The notes beneath the pieces are model-generated. The model was not told the DNA's origin, did not search any database, and saw only the letters and a list, made by a program, of their open reading frames with translations. Positions 25,204 to 34,300 of a stretch of 64,000 nt of DNA are shown here, one piece after another. Within the stretch, counting starts at the first letter, position 1. Every line of letters begins with the position of its first letter. The stretch is taken from positions 372,001 to 436,000 of the forward strand of contig NZ_JARHTP010000008.1 of the NCBI RefSeq assembly GCF_029223485.1. Reading direction: 5' to 3'. The translations under genes were made by a program, and so were the position numbers. The stretch comes from Streptomyces coacervatus (lineage in GTDB: Bacteria; Actinomycetota; Actinomycetes; Streptomycetales; Streptomycetaceae).

Positions 25204-26604
25204 TCAGAGATCGGCAGGCTGCGCGAGGTGTCCTGCGACAGCGGTGGCGGCCGCGACGGCGGGTGACACGAGATGGGTGCGCGACCCTTTCCCCTGGCGT
25301 CCCTCGAAGTTGCGGTTGCTGGTGGAAGCGGCACGCTGTCCCGGGCGCAGCCGGTCCTCGTTGAGCGCGGCGCACAGCGAACAGCCAGCTGCCGGCCGGA
25401 AGTCTGCTCCCGCGCGGCGGAAGACCTCGTCCAGGCCCTCGGACTCCGCTTGCGCACGGACCCGGGCCGAGCCGGGCACTATGAGCAGGTGCACCCCGGT
25501 GTCGACCTGCCTGTCGCGCAGTACCTCTGCGGCGGACCGTAGGTCTTCGATGCGCCCGTTGGTGCAGGAACCGATGAATACGGTGTCCACGGAGATGTCC
25601 CGCATGGCCGTGCCGGGGGTGAGGTCCATGTAGGCAAGAGCACGCTCGGCCGCGATCCGGTCGGCCGCGTCGTGGAAGTCCGCGGGACTGGGAACGCGCC
25701 CGTCCAAGGAGACGCACTGCGCCGGGTTCGTGCCCCACGTGACCTGCGGGGCCACGGAGCCGGCGTCGATGGTGACGTGCCGGTCGAAGACCGCGTCGTC
25801 GTCGGAGCACAGAGTGCGCCAGTAGGCGACTTCGTGATCCCAGTCGGCGCCGGTCAGCATGTTGGGGCAGGCCGCCAGATAGTCGAACGTCACGTCGTCC
25901 GGGGCGATGAGCCCAGCCTTCGATCCCGCCTCGACGGACATGTTGCACAAGGTCATCCGCGATTCCATGGACAGGTGGCGTAGCGCCTCGCCCTGGTACT
26001 CGATGATGTGCCCCTGCCCGCCGCCCGTGCCGATCTGCGCGATGAGGGCCAAGACGAGGTCTTTGGCGGTCACGCCCGGGTTAAGCCGGCCGGTGATGGT
26101 CACAAGCATGTTCCCGGGACGCTGTGCCAGGAGCGTCTGCGTGGCGAGGACGTGCTCGACCTGTGCTGTGCCGATGCCGAACGCCAGCGCGCCGAACGCA
26201 CCCAGGGTCGTGGTGTGCGAGTCACAGCAGACGACGGTCGTGCCCGGCCGACTCAGACCGAGTTCGGGGCCGATCACGTGGACGATCCCTTGGCTGGAGT
26301 CGCCGAGCCGGTGCAGCGGAATACCGAACTGCTCGCAGTTGCGGCGCATCAGGGTGGTCTGCCGCCGGCCCGCCGGGTCCTGGATCGTCTTGTCGATGGC
26401 GACGGTGGGGGTGTTGTGGTCTTCGGTCCCCAAATTGAGTTCGGGCCGGCGCACTGTCCGGCCGGCCGCACGCAGATCATCGAAGGCCTGCGGCGTATTG
26501 ACCTCGTGCAGCAGCTGCATGTCGACATACAGAATGTCGGTGTGCTCGTCGACGGACCGCACCACGTGCGCGTCCCAGATTTTTTGGGCAAGGGTCTGGC
26601 CCAT
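25204..26604 (-). CDS. leuC: Isopropylmalate dehydratase large subunit (LeuC-like)
   Basis: A 466-residue [4Fe-4S] hydro-lyase. The three cluster cysteines are in TVVCCDSHTTT, FIGSCTNGRIEDL and AGCSLCAAL. ALAFGIGTAQVEHVLATQTL and FNR-like SNRNFEGRQGKGSRTHL are intact, so activity is expected. GCSLC in place of the usual GCSMC and TTTL for TSTH are small family differences that fit a specialised copy. I start at ATG 26604 (MGQTLAQKIW) with AAGGAAA upstream. Substrate inferred to be a homologated malate made by the LeuA-like enzyme of the same operon. Confidence 0.93.
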   Translation of the reverse strand: MGQTLAQKIWDAHVVRSVDEHTDILYVDMQLLHEVNTPQAFDDLRAAGRTVRRPELNLGTEDHNTPTVAIDKTIQDPAGRRQTTLMRRNCEQFGIPLHRLGDSSQGIVHVIGPELGLSRPGTTVVCCDSHTTTLGAFGALAFGIGTAQVEHVLATQTLLAQRPGNMLVTITGRLNPGVTAKDLVLALIAQIGTGGGQGHIIEYQGEALRHLSMESRMTLCNMSVEAGSKAGLIAPDDVTFDYLAACPNMLTGADWDHEVAYWRTLCSDDDAVFDRHVTIDAGSVAPQVTWGTNPAQCVSLDGRVPSPADFHDAADRIAAERALAYMDLTPGTAMRDISVDTVFIGSCTNGRIEDLRSAAEVLRDRQVDTGVHLLIVPGSARVRAQAESEGLDEVFRRAGADFRPAAGCSLCAALNEDRLRPGQRAASTSNRNFEGRQGKGSRTHLVSPAVAAATAVAGHLAQPADL

Positions 26605-26697
26605 GAAGGTTTCCTTCGCGTGTGTGCTCAGCGCGGGTACGGGTACGGGTTCGGACACTCCGCAAGGTGTCCGCGAGTGCCGGTCCCGGTGCGCTTT

Positions 26698-27705
26698 CTA
26701 GTCGGCGACGAGGCCGCGGACTCCATTGACCCAAGTCCCCTCGTGGGGCTGGGCCTTGGTCTCGTTACGGAACGCGTACGTCTTCAGCAGCCAGCGGCTC
26801 TTGGCACGCAGCGGGTCCTGTATGTCGATCCTCTCGCGGTTGTGTAGGCCGTCCTGGTTGGCGAAGGAGAAGAGGTCACCGACGAGAATTCGGTGTCGCT
26901 TCTTCTCCGCGCGTGCGAGCGCGTTCTTGAGGGCGAGCAGCGCATCCTTCGCCGCCACCGGGCTGTGCGGCGCGACGGTGGTGTGGCTGTCCAGGTAGCG
27001 GAAGCTGTGGTCGTTCTCCAGGATCGGGTGCGTCTCCGAGACGGTCAGGCTGTTGTTGTTGTCCTTGGAGAAGACGTCGAACGGAGTGACGAACCAGGGA
27101 TTGCGCAGGGCCTGCTGCTCTTCCGCGCTCAGGTGCGCCAGCAGAGCCCGTCCTTCGATGAATCCCGTGTACACCAGTTCCTCGCTCGGGCAGCGCATGC
27201 CGAGGAGGGTGATGAAATCGGCGCGGACGCGGTGGGCCGTCCTGTCGTTGTGGTACACGAGTTCGCCGTCGCTGAAGCCCGTCTGCTTCCCGCTGTAGCG
27301 GTTGATGGCAACCACGTCGGTGAAGAAGTCGCCGTTGAACCGGGAGGCGTAGGCAAGCAGGGGGGTGCTGGTGAGCTGCGCGAAGAGCTCCATCAGCGTC
27401 TCACCGATGAAGGTCTTCTTCTTCGCGTACTTGTCGGTGAGAGGGTCGTTGTGGTCCAGGACAGGGATGTCCCCGTCCAAGGGGCAGTTGCGCAGGGCGT
27501 GTGCGTCCGAGACGCCGTTCTCCCGCTCGCCCCGGATGGTGTGACAGGCGTCAACGAAGGCGGCGGGCACCAGCGGGCCTTCGCGCAGGACGGTTACCGC
27601 CTTGGAGAAGGCGCCGTAATCCGTATACGGGTTCTCGGTGACCGTCTGAAGCGCGGCGAACAGTTCGTCGCGCTCGGAGTTGGTGAGGACGTAAGTGGGC
27701 TGCAC
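26698..27705 (-). CDS. Fe(II)/2-oxoglutarate oxygenase (clavaminate synthase-like)
   Basis: A 335-residue non-haem iron enzyme. The metal triad is His152-Asn-Asp154 in ELVYHNDRTAHR and His288 in QDGLHNRERI; downstream WLLKTYAFRN fits the oxoglutarate-binding Arg region. The sequence around the HxD motif is typical of the amino-acid beta-hydroxylases (VioC/AsnO type), which hydroxylate free or bound amino acids. GTG 27705 has AAAGGAGAG upstream. It is within the ten-gene operon, so it most likely hydroxylates one of the building blocks. Confidence 0.87.
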   Translation of the reverse strand: MQPTYVLTNSERDELFAALQTVTENPYTDYGAFSKAVTVLREGPLVPAAFVDACHTIRGERENGVSDAHALRNCPLDGDIPVLDHNDPLTDKYAKKKTFIGETLMELFAQLTSTPLLAYASRFNGDFFTDVVAINRYSGKQTGFSDGELVYHNDRTAHRVRADFITLLGMRCPSEELVYTGFIEGRALLAHLSAEEQQALRNPWFVTPFDVFSKDNNNSLTVSETHPILENDHSFRYLDSHTTVAPHSPVAAKDALLALKNALARAEKKRHRILVGDLFSFANQDGLHNRERIDIQDPLRAKSRWLLKTYAFRNETKAQPHEGTWVNGVRGLVAD

Positions 27706-27750
27706 GATGTGCTCTCCTTTGGTGAGTGAATGGGTTGGTGACAGGACCGT

Positions 27751-28812
27751 TCAGACGTCGATGTGCGCGAGGTACTCGCCGTAGGCCAGCCCCAGGTCCG
27801 CCTCACTCAGGTCGACGTGCTCGAGGATCGTGAATCGACCCGGACGGGTTCTCGGCGCGTAGTGGGCCGCTTGGGCGAACTCCTCGGCGGAGAAACCAGC
27901 TTGGGCTGCCGTCGCGGGTAGCCCGTGACGCACCAGCGTGTGCGCGAGTTCACCCGCGAGTTCTTTGTCTCCCCTGAGATAGGAAGCGAATGCGGCCCCC
28001 AGACCGACCTGCTCTCCGTGCTGGGCGCGACGGGCAGGGTAGAGGATGTCGAGGGCATGGGAGATCTCGTGGCACGCACCGCTGGACGGCCTCGTGCTGC
28101 CGGCGATGTTCATGGAGATGCCCGAAATGATGAGGGACTCAGCAAGCTGTGCCGCGAAGTCAGGCTGATGGACGTTGCCGACGTGCCGAATTATCGCGTG
28201 CCCCGCGCTGCGGGCCATGGCCGTGGCGAGCCCGTCAATCTCCTCACCGGTCTGGACGTGCGAAAGCTCCCAGTCGGCCACCGCTGACAGGTTGGAGAGC
28301 ACTTCGCCCACACCGGAGGCCACGAAGCGAGCCGGCGCCTCGTGGATCACGTCCAGGTCGACGACGGCGACGATCGGACAGGACACACCGACGGACTGAC
28401 GGCCAGACTCGTCATCGAGGATGGACACCGGTGAGCAGATGCCGTCATGTGCGAGGTTGGTGGCGCAGGCCACGGTCGCCAGACCGATGCGCCCAGCGGC
28501 GTACTTGGCCGCGTCTATGACCTTGCCGCCCCCCAGCGCGACGAGTGCGTCGTAACGCCCGCTCTTCAGCTCGCTGCTCAGGCGTACGGCTGAGGCCAAC
28601 GTGCCGTCTGGCACGGTGAACCAGTCCGCGTCGGGCAGCAGGGGAGCGACGCGCGCTCGCAGGACCCCGCCGGATCCGGCACTGGCGACAACAGCCACCC
28701 GCCCCGTCGTCGAGATGCGATGGTCGGACAGGATGCCCGGGAGGCGGTCCAGTGCACCGTGTTCAACGATCACTGCGACTGGTGAGGGAATCATGCGGGC
28801 GATGACCGGCAT
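27751..28812 (-). CDS. Glycerol-1-phosphate dehydrogenase-like enzyme
   Basis: A 353-residue iron/zinc alcohol-dehydrogenase fold protein of the AraM/EgsA and dehydroquinate synthase group. ALGGGKVIDAAKYAA is the dinucleotide-binding turn; metal-site residues are in ASGVGEVLSNLSAV, GACHEISHALD and AQHGEQVGLG. It is one of the odd members of the operon: it may reduce or cyclise a keto-acid intermediate or replace a LeuB-type dehydrogenase, which the cluster lacks. That role is a guess. Start ATG 28812, with GAGAAGAAA upstream. Confidence 0.82.
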   Translation of the reverse strand: MPVIARMIPSPVAVIVEHGALDRLPGILSDHRISTTGRVAVVASAGSGGVLRARVAPLLPDADWFTVPDGTLASAVRLSSELKSGRYDALVALGGGKVIDAAKYAAGRIGLATVACATNLAHDGICSPVSILDDESGRQSVGVSCPIVAVVDLDVIHEAPARFVASGVGEVLSNLSAVADWELSHVQTGEEIDGLATAMARSAGHAIIRHVGNVHQPDFAAQLAESLIISGISMNIAGSTRPSSGACHEISHALDILYPARRAQHGEQVGLGAAFASYLRGDKELAGELAHTLVRHGLPATAAQAGFSAEEFAQAAHYAPRTRPGRFTILEHVDLSEADLGLAYGEYLAHIDV

Positions 28813-28869
28813 CAGAGTTTCTTCTCTCTTGCAGAGCGCAAGGGCTGGTCTTGCGGTGGGCTCAGCCGG

Positions 28870-30087
28870 TCACCAGGTGACGGGCAGTCGGGTGACCCCG
28901 GTGATCGACTGGTCGTCCTTGAACTCGAGGTCAGCGAAGGGCACGGCTAGGCTCAGGGTCGGAATCCTGCGCAGCAGGGCGGCGAAGACCACCTGGAGCT
29001 CGACCTTGGCCAGCAGGTGCCCCAGACAGTGGTGCGGTCCGTAGCCAAACGCGAAGTGCTGACGGAGCCTTCCGCGAGTCCAGTCGATGGTGTCCGGGTC
29101 GGCAAAGAAGTCCCCGTCGCGGTCGGCGGAGGAGGTCAGGGCGATCACCCCCTGCCCCGCCGGTATCACCACCCCGCCTATCTCGACGTCCTCCACGGTC
29201 ACGCGTACAGCGGTCTGGTGTACGACGGTCAGATACCGCAGAAGCTCCTCGACTGCGGCGGGCAGCTGACTCGCGTCGGCGCGGAGGGCATCCCACCTTT
29301 CCGGGTTTTGAAGAAGAGCCAGGGTGCCCATGCTGATCATGCTCACGCTGCTCTCGTGGCCGGCGACGAGCATCAGCCGCGCGGTAGCGTTGAGGTCCTC
29401 GCGGTCGAGGTCGCCCGGGAGCAGGTGCTCGTGGACGAGGCGGCTGAGCATGTCGTCCTCGGGCCGGTCACGCTTGGCGTCGATGAGGCGGTCCAGATAG
29501 GCGATCAGGCTCTCGACCACGTACCTGGTCTCCTCGGGTGTCGACTGGGTCGACATGTACCGCTGGGTGAGGTCACGGAAGTAGGCACGGTCCTGCTCAG
29601 GGATGCCGAGCATCCAGCAGATGACCCGGGTGGGTATCTCCTCGGCGATCTCGCTGACCAGGTCGAACGGCTTCCTGGAGTCCAGGAGCCGGTCGATGAT
29701 GCCGTCCGTCAGCATTTCGATCTCGGGCCGCCAGCGCTCGACCGCTTTCGCGGTGAAGTCCTGGGTGACCATCTTGCGTAGCCTGCTGTGCTCGGGGCCG
29801 TCCATGCGCATGAAGTTCCGGCGCCCGACGGAGCGGAAGGCGAGCCCCACCGAAGGACGCATGAGGGGAAAGCCCTCACGAGTGATGTCCGCGCTGAAAC
29901 GCTCGTCGGTGAGGACCGTACGTACGTCCTGGTACTGGCTCACTGCCCAGATCCGCTGTCCGCTCCAGAGCGTGACCTGCCGTACGGGCTCCTCCCGACG
30001 CATCTGCGCGTACTCCTCGGGAGGGCTGAATGGACAGGTCCGTGCCGGCGGAAACGTCTGTTGTGCCTGCTGGGTGTTGCTGCTCAT
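28870..30087 (-). CDS. Cytochrome P450 (CYP105-like)
   Basis: A 405-residue bacterial P450. The haem loop FAFGYGPHHCLGHLLAK contains the Cys ligand, LMLVAGHESSVS is the oxygen-binding I-helix (Ser where Thr is common) and EELLR the ExxR motif. The N-terminal PPEEYAQMRREEPVRQV and MDGPEHSRLRKMV resemble CYP105-type enzymes. ATG 30087 has AAGGATTG upstream. Electrons must come from ferredoxins elsewhere, since none is encoded here. Probable hydroxylation or ring coupling of the peptide or its building blocks. The upstream FAD gene reads through into this gene in another frame. Confidence 0.92.
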   Translation of the reverse strand: MSSNTQQAQQTFPPARTCPFSPPEEYAQMRREEPVRQVTLWSGQRIWAVSQYQDVRTVLTDERFSADITREGFPLMRPSVGLAFRSVGRRNFMRMDGPEHSRLRKMVTQDFTAKAVERWRPEIEMLTDGIIDRLLDSRKPFDLVSEIAEEIPTRVICWMLGIPEQDRAYFRDLTQRYMSTQSTPEETRYVVESLIAYLDRLIDAKRDRPEDDMLSRLVHEHLLPGDLDREDLNATARLMLVAGHESSVSMISMGTLALLQNPERWDALRADASQLPAAVEELLRYLTVVHQTAVRVTVEDVEIGGVVIPAGQGVIALTSSADRDGDFFADPDTIDWTRGRLRQHFAFGYGPHHCLGHLLAKVELQVVFAALLRRIPTLSLAVPFADLEFKDDQSITGVTRLPVTW

Positions 30088-32068
30088 CAATCCTTCTCTC
30101 GTCTCCCCGGTACTGCGAGGCCCTCTGATCACTGCGCGGCGTGCGCCGGCACTGGATCGGTGACAGGGCGCCGACGAGGACGTTCTTGGCGACGTCGTCA
30201 GCGTCCTGATCGAACTGCGACCAGAAGCCGGGGCGACGCCCGCCCACGGTCATGAACCAGCGAGTGTGCTCGGTGGGAATGCCCAGGAGGCAGATCCCCC
30301 GGTCCGCCTCCCCAGTGGCCCGCAAGGGGTGGTATGGCGTGTGCGTGACCGCCACACCCCCGGTCTCGAACTCTTCCTCCGAGCCGTGGGGGGGATCCCA
30401 GACGTTGCGGTACGGCTGGACGACGCCGCGGGTGTAGAGGTCCGCCATCATCGGCGAACCGTCCAGGCGGATGTCGGTGGGCGGCACACGTGCGTCGACC
30501 ACCGTCTCCAGCAGCACGCTTGAGCCTTCGACGGAACCCGAGTGTCCGACGAAGCAGCCACGCGTCTCGTCCACGGCGAAGCGGGTGTCCGGCCCGAGCA
30601 CTGTCAGCACACCGCTGTCGATCAGTGCGAGAGCCTGGCGTAGCCGGATCCGTGGCGGACCGGATACGAGAAAGGCGCTGCGCTGTGCGTACCAACCCAG
30701 GAAATCCCGCTCGTGCGAGGAGGGGGTGAGGGAGGCGAAATCGACGAGCGCACAGATGAGCCAGCGTACGTCCCGCAGCACGTCCAGTGCCGCCTTGCGA
30801 GGAGAGGCCACGTTGCCCAGGTCGGCCTCGCGCAGGTCGGCTTCCACCACCTCCCGGAGCGCGTGGTGAAAGTGCTCCGGGCAGGCGAAGGTGCGCTGTC
30901 CGAACGGCTGTGCCAGCGTGTCGAGTTCGGGGGCGGGCATGGGGACCAGCCCGTGCCGGTGGGCCAGTAGGGCGATGTCGGGGCACACATGCCGTGCCGC
31001 GACGGCCACCGCACGGACGAAGCGCTCCCGCTGCGCCGAACCCGTGCGCAGCCGGTTGTGCGCGAGGGTGGAGACGAGGTCCATCTCCGCGCGCAGCCAG
31101 GGAAAGACGTCGCGAACGAAGTCCAGCCTCGGGCCCGCCTTCAGCAGCTCGACGCGCTGCTCGGTGAAGACGACGGGGTCGTACACCTGGTCCAGTGGCT
31201 TGTGGTTCACTCCTCGACCGGGCATCAGCATGCCGCTGCGCGACCCGGCGAACAGGCGTGGTTCGTCCCCGGAAGTCTGGTAGCACAGTTCTCCGTCGGC
31301 TGTCTCGGTGAACTGCCCACCCCGGCCCACCGTGAGGGCGGTCATCACGTCGTAGAAGGTCAGCCCGAGCCCGATGACGCCCACCGCGGAGCCGCCCGGC
31401 AGTTCGTCCAGGCGCATCTCTGCCGCCGGACCGGCCGGCAGGTACCGCAAGCGGGGGTGCCGCGAGGCGAACCGCCGGAAGTCCAGGGACTGCCCCGTCG
31501 GACGCGGCTGGGCGTGGCCCGTGCTGAGGACCACGCGGTGCACGGCCAGGGCGGATCCGTCCCCCAGCTCGAGCCGGTAGCCCCCGACGCCGTCACCGCG
31601 CAGCCGGCTGACGCTCTGCTGCCGCCGCACCAGCGTGACCCGGTCCGGCAGTGATGTCTCGATGCTGTCGAGTACGAAGTGGAGATAACGCCCGTACAGG
31701 GCCCGCGGAGCATAGGAGTTGGGACCTGGAAAACCCGTCGCGTGCTGCTGCCACCACTGCGCGAGCGAGGGCCCCGCCCCAGGCCTGCTCCCTTCCCCCG
31801 GCTCTGGCGGGCCGGAGAACATAGAGATCTCGTCCGCCACCGTGTTCATCAGCAGATACGCGGGCTGTTCGGTGCGCCAGACACGCCCACAGCCCACTTC
31901 GACCGCGTCGATGAGATGGATGATCACCGGAACCGAAGGCGGGGACTGGGCCAGGTGGAGCGCCATGCGTTCCAGGACACTGAGGCCGCGAGGGCCACTG
32001 CCGATGACGGCGACGGTCCACGGATCGTCGCCCGGCAGCGCGTGGTGCGGAGCCAGTGATGTGTGCAT
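29876..32068 (-). CDS. FAD/NAD(P)-binding oxidoreductase, 3' end read through
   Basis: A flavoprotein of the NAD_binding_9 type. TVAVIGSGPRGLSVLERMAL (18-37) is the FAD-binding turn, and VLSTGHAQPR and AVGVIGLGLTFYDV are further dinucleotide-site marks. Homology-like sequence ends near WFMTVGGRRPGFWSQF, at about 30165; the frame then continues 95 codons, the last 212 bases inside the P450 gene in another frame. A TGA just ahead of the P450 start (near 30131) lies in a neighbouring frame, so a one-base frameshift or sequencing error may have extended it. Relatives include N-hydroxylases and other amine oxidisers; reaction not assigned. Confidence 0.75.
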   Translation of the reverse strand: MHTSLAPHHALPGDDPWTVAVIGSGPRGLSVLERMALHLAQSPPSVPVIIHLIDAVEVGCGRVWRTEQPAYLLMNTVADEISMFSGPPEPGEGSRPGAGPSLAQWWQQHATGFPGPNSYAPRALYGRYLHFVLDSIETSLPDRVTLVRRQQSVSRLRGDGVGGYRLELGDGSALAVHRVVLSTGHAQPRPTGQSLDFRRFASRHPRLRYLPAGPAAEMRLDELPGGSAVGVIGLGLTFYDVMTALTVGRGGQFTETADGELCYQTSGDEPRLFAGSRSGMLMPGRGVNHKPLDQVYDPVVFTEQRVELLKAGPRLDFVRDVFPWLRAEMDLVSTLAHNRLRTGSAQRERFVRAVAVAARHVCPDIALLAHRHGLVPMPAPELDTLAQPFGQRTFACPEHFHHALREVVEADLREADLGNVASPRKAALDVLRDVRWLICALVDFASLTPSSHERDFLGWYAQRSAFLVSGPPRIRLRQALALIDSGVLTVLGPDTRFAVDETRGCFVGHSGSVEGSSVLLETVVDARVPPTDIRLDGSPMMADLYTRGVVQPYRNVWDPPHGSEEEFETGGVAVTHTPYHPLRATGEADRGICLLGIPTEHTRWFMTVGGRRPGFWSQFDQDADDVAKNVLVGALSPIQCRRTPRSDQRASQYRGDERRIDEQQHPAGTTDVSAGTDLSIQPSRGVRADASGGARTAGHALERTADLGSEPVPGRTYGPHRRAFQRGHHS

Positions 32069-32159
32069 GGGTGGTGTGTCACCAGTTCTGTGGAGGTGTT
32101 CGTGCAGGGGGAGTTGTCGGTGCCCGGACCAGTGGCACCGCAGGCGGGGGCCTGGCGGC

Positions 32160-33038
32160 TCAGACGGCGGCCATCTGCGGCCGCAGACTGTCGGGCCGAC
32201 CGGCTTGGTGCCGTGGATAACTACCGAGTACGTGCACGGCCGTTGCCCGGCATCTGACCGCCCCGATGGCGTCTGTCACCGCCGGATCCTGGATGTGTCC
32301 CTCCAGGTCGAGGAAGAAGTAGTAACTGCCTAGCTCCGACCCGGTGGGCCACGATTGGATACCGGTCAGGCTGACTCCTCTCGAGGAGAACTGCTGGAGG
32401 ATGTCGACGAGGATTCCAGCAGCCAGACCCTCAGCCGACACCACTAGGGTGGTGCGGTCGTCTCCCGTGCGGGCCCGGGGTGTCCCGCCGCCCGTGACAA
32501 CGATGAAACGCGTGACCGCGTGCGTGTGTTCGCCGATGTCGGAGGCGATCACGTCCAGACCGTAGGACTGCGCTGCGGCACTCGAAGCGATGGCCGCCAC
32601 GTTCTGGTCACTGCCTTCGGCGACCGTCCGCGCCGCTGCGGCAGTGGAGGTGGAGAAGACGGTGTCGACGTCGGGCATGTGCAGGTCCAGCCACTTGCGG
32701 CACTGGGAGTGCGCGTGCGGGTGGCTCAACACGGTGGTGATGTCTCCGCGGGTCTGCTGCGGGCGCGCCATGAGGTGAAAGGTCACAGGCAGCTGTACCT
32801 CGGCTTCGATGTGGAGGGGACCGTCACCCGTGACGAGCTCCTCCAGGGTGGCCGGCACGACACCTTTGACGGAGTTCTCCAGAGGAACTACCGCGCAATC
32901 GCTCTCGCCGGAGCGTACGGCCGAGAGCGCGGCTGGCACGGTCGTACGGGGCATTGCCTGTATCCCCGACGCGTTCGGTAGGCTCCGCAGCGCCGCCTCC
33001 GTGAAGGTTCCCGGTGGGCCCAGATAGGTGTACTTCAT
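32160..33038 (-). CDS. pheA: Prephenate dehydratase with altered ACT motif
   Basis: A 292-residue stand-alone enzyme converting prephenate to phenylpyruvate. YLGPPGTFTEAAL (5-17), VVPLENSVKG (50-59) and the catalytic TRF (176-178) are intact. The C-terminal ACT domain that normally binds Phe has GVSLTGIQSWP (221-231) where the consensus is GxNLTxIESRP, so feedback inhibition is probably weakened. A second copy inside a biosynthetic operon suggests dedicated supply of phenylpyruvate. ATG 33038 is 13 bases after the LeuA-like stop. Confidence 0.92.
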   Translation of the reverse strand: MKYTYLGPPGTFTEAALRSLPNASGIQAMPRTTVPAALSAVRSGESDCAVVPLENSVKGVVPATLEELVTGDGPLHIEAEVQLPVTFHLMARPQQTRGDITTVLSHPHAHSQCRKWLDLHMPDVDTVFSTSTAAAARTVAEGSDQNVAAIASSAAAQSYGLDVIASDIGEHTHAVTRFIVVTGGGTPRARTGDDRTTLVVSAEGLAAGILVDILQQFSSRGVSLTGIQSWPTGSELGSYYFFLDLEGHIQDPAVTDAIGAVRCRATAVHVLGSYPRHQAGRPDSLRPQMAAV

Positions 33039-33051
33039 GTGTCGGTGCCCG

Positions 33052-34260
33052 TCACCCGGCCAGCTCGGGCTTGAGTTCGGGCAACGGGTGGACCTCGCGA
33101 CGGCCGAGCTCCAGGGCGAGCCGCTGGCGCAGAACCTCCAGGTCCTCGCAGTCACTGCCACGGCGTTCCGCGATGTGCCTGCGGTAAAGGTCGTCGATTT
33201 CGGTCTCGGTGAGACCCGCGCCCAGGCCCTCCAGCAAGTGGCGCAGAATGCTGCGGCCGGAGTGGCGGCCGATCAGGAGCGATCGCTCGCGACCGAACAC
33301 AGCCGGTTCTACGTACTCGTAGGTCGCGGGGTTGCTGAGGATTCCTTGCTGATGAATGCCTGCGACCGTGCCGAAAGCGTAGGTTCCGAAGACGGGCTTG
33401 TTGCGGGGTTCCGCCAGGGCGATCATCTTCCGCAATGCGGTGTACGCCTCGTACATGCCGTCCAGGCCAATGTCGGTGTGCATCCCGTAGAAGTCGCTCT
33501 TGTAGGAAAGAACGGCCGCGAGTTCCTCCAGAGGAGTGTTGCCCGCGCGCTCGCCGATTCCCCCGAGCGTGACCTGCACTTCGTCCGCACCGGCCTCGAG
33601 TCCGGCCAGGGCGTTGGCGAGGGAGAGACCAAAGTCGTCGTGGCAATGGGTGGAGACACGGACGGCGTCGGGTACCCAGCTGCGGATCTTGCCGATGAGT
33701 TCGCCGTACTCCTGCGGGACCATGCAGCCGGTGGTGTCCGCCAGGATGATGCAGGTCGCCCCGGACGAGACCGCCGTCTCCGTGAGGTCCTTGAGAAGTT
33801 GGTCGTCACTGCGGCTGGCGTCCTCGATCCCGACGGAAATGTGGGTGACGCCGAGTGCTGCCGCGTGCGAAACCGTCGTGGAGACTTCTGAGACGGCCTC
33901 GGCGCGGCTGATACCGCGCTTGTACTTCAGGTGGATGTCGCTGCCGGTCGCCACCATTTGCACTTCATGGTTCTCGGTGCCGCCGGCCTCGACCGCGAGG
34001 TCGATGTCCTCGCGACGGGTCCGGGAGAACGTGGCGAACCGGCACTTGGTCAGGGCACGCGAGATCTTGCGCGTGGCCTCGAAGTCGCTGGGGGAGGAGG
34101 CGGGAAAGCCCGCCTCTACGCAGTCGGCGCCCAGCGCCTCGACGCGCAGTGCCATCTCCAGCTTCTGGTCCGGCGTCATGCCGTTGGCCGGGGCCTGCTC
34201 CCCGTCGCGCAGGGTCGTGTCGAACACACGGACCCTCTTGGACGTCGCCTGGTGGTGCAT
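33052..34260 (-). CDS. LeuA/homocitrate synthase-like enzyme, short form
   Basis: A 402-residue Claisen-condensing enzyme that adds the acetyl group of acetyl-CoA to a 2-oxo acid. FDTTLRDGEQAPANGM (13-28) has the catalytic Arg18-Asp19, and HCHDDFGL (205-212) the metal histidines. GGIGERAGNTPLEEL is the second signature. The C-terminal LeuA regulatory domain is absent, so it should not be inhibited by leucine. With LeuC/LeuD, pheA and an aminotransferase alongside, an aromatic 2-oxo acid such as phenylpyruvate is the likely acceptor, leading to a homo-amino acid; inferred from context. GGAGGAAAC precedes ATG 34260. Confidence 0.9.
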   Translation of the reverse strand: MHHQATSKRVRVFDTTLRDGEQAPANGMTPDQKLEMALRVEALGADCVEAGFPASSPSDFEATRKISRALTKCRFATFSRTRREDIDLAVEAGGTENHEVQMVATGSDIHLKYKRGISRAEAVSEVSTTVSHAAALGVTHISVGIEDASRSDDQLLKDLTETAVSSGATCIILADTTGCMVPQEYGELIGKIRSWVPDAVRVSTHCHDDFGLSLANALAGLEAGADEVQVTLGGIGERAGNTPLEELAAVLSYKSDFYGMHTDIGLDGMYEAYTALRKMIALAEPRNKPVFGTYAFGTVAGIHQQGILSNPATYEYVEPAVFGRERSLLIGRHSGRSILRHLLEGLGAGLTETEIDDLYRRHIAERRGSDCEDLEVLRQRLALELGRREVHPLPELKPELAG

Positions 34261-34300
34261 GTTTCCTCCCGTGCAAGCAAGTGGATACGGAGTCAGGTGT

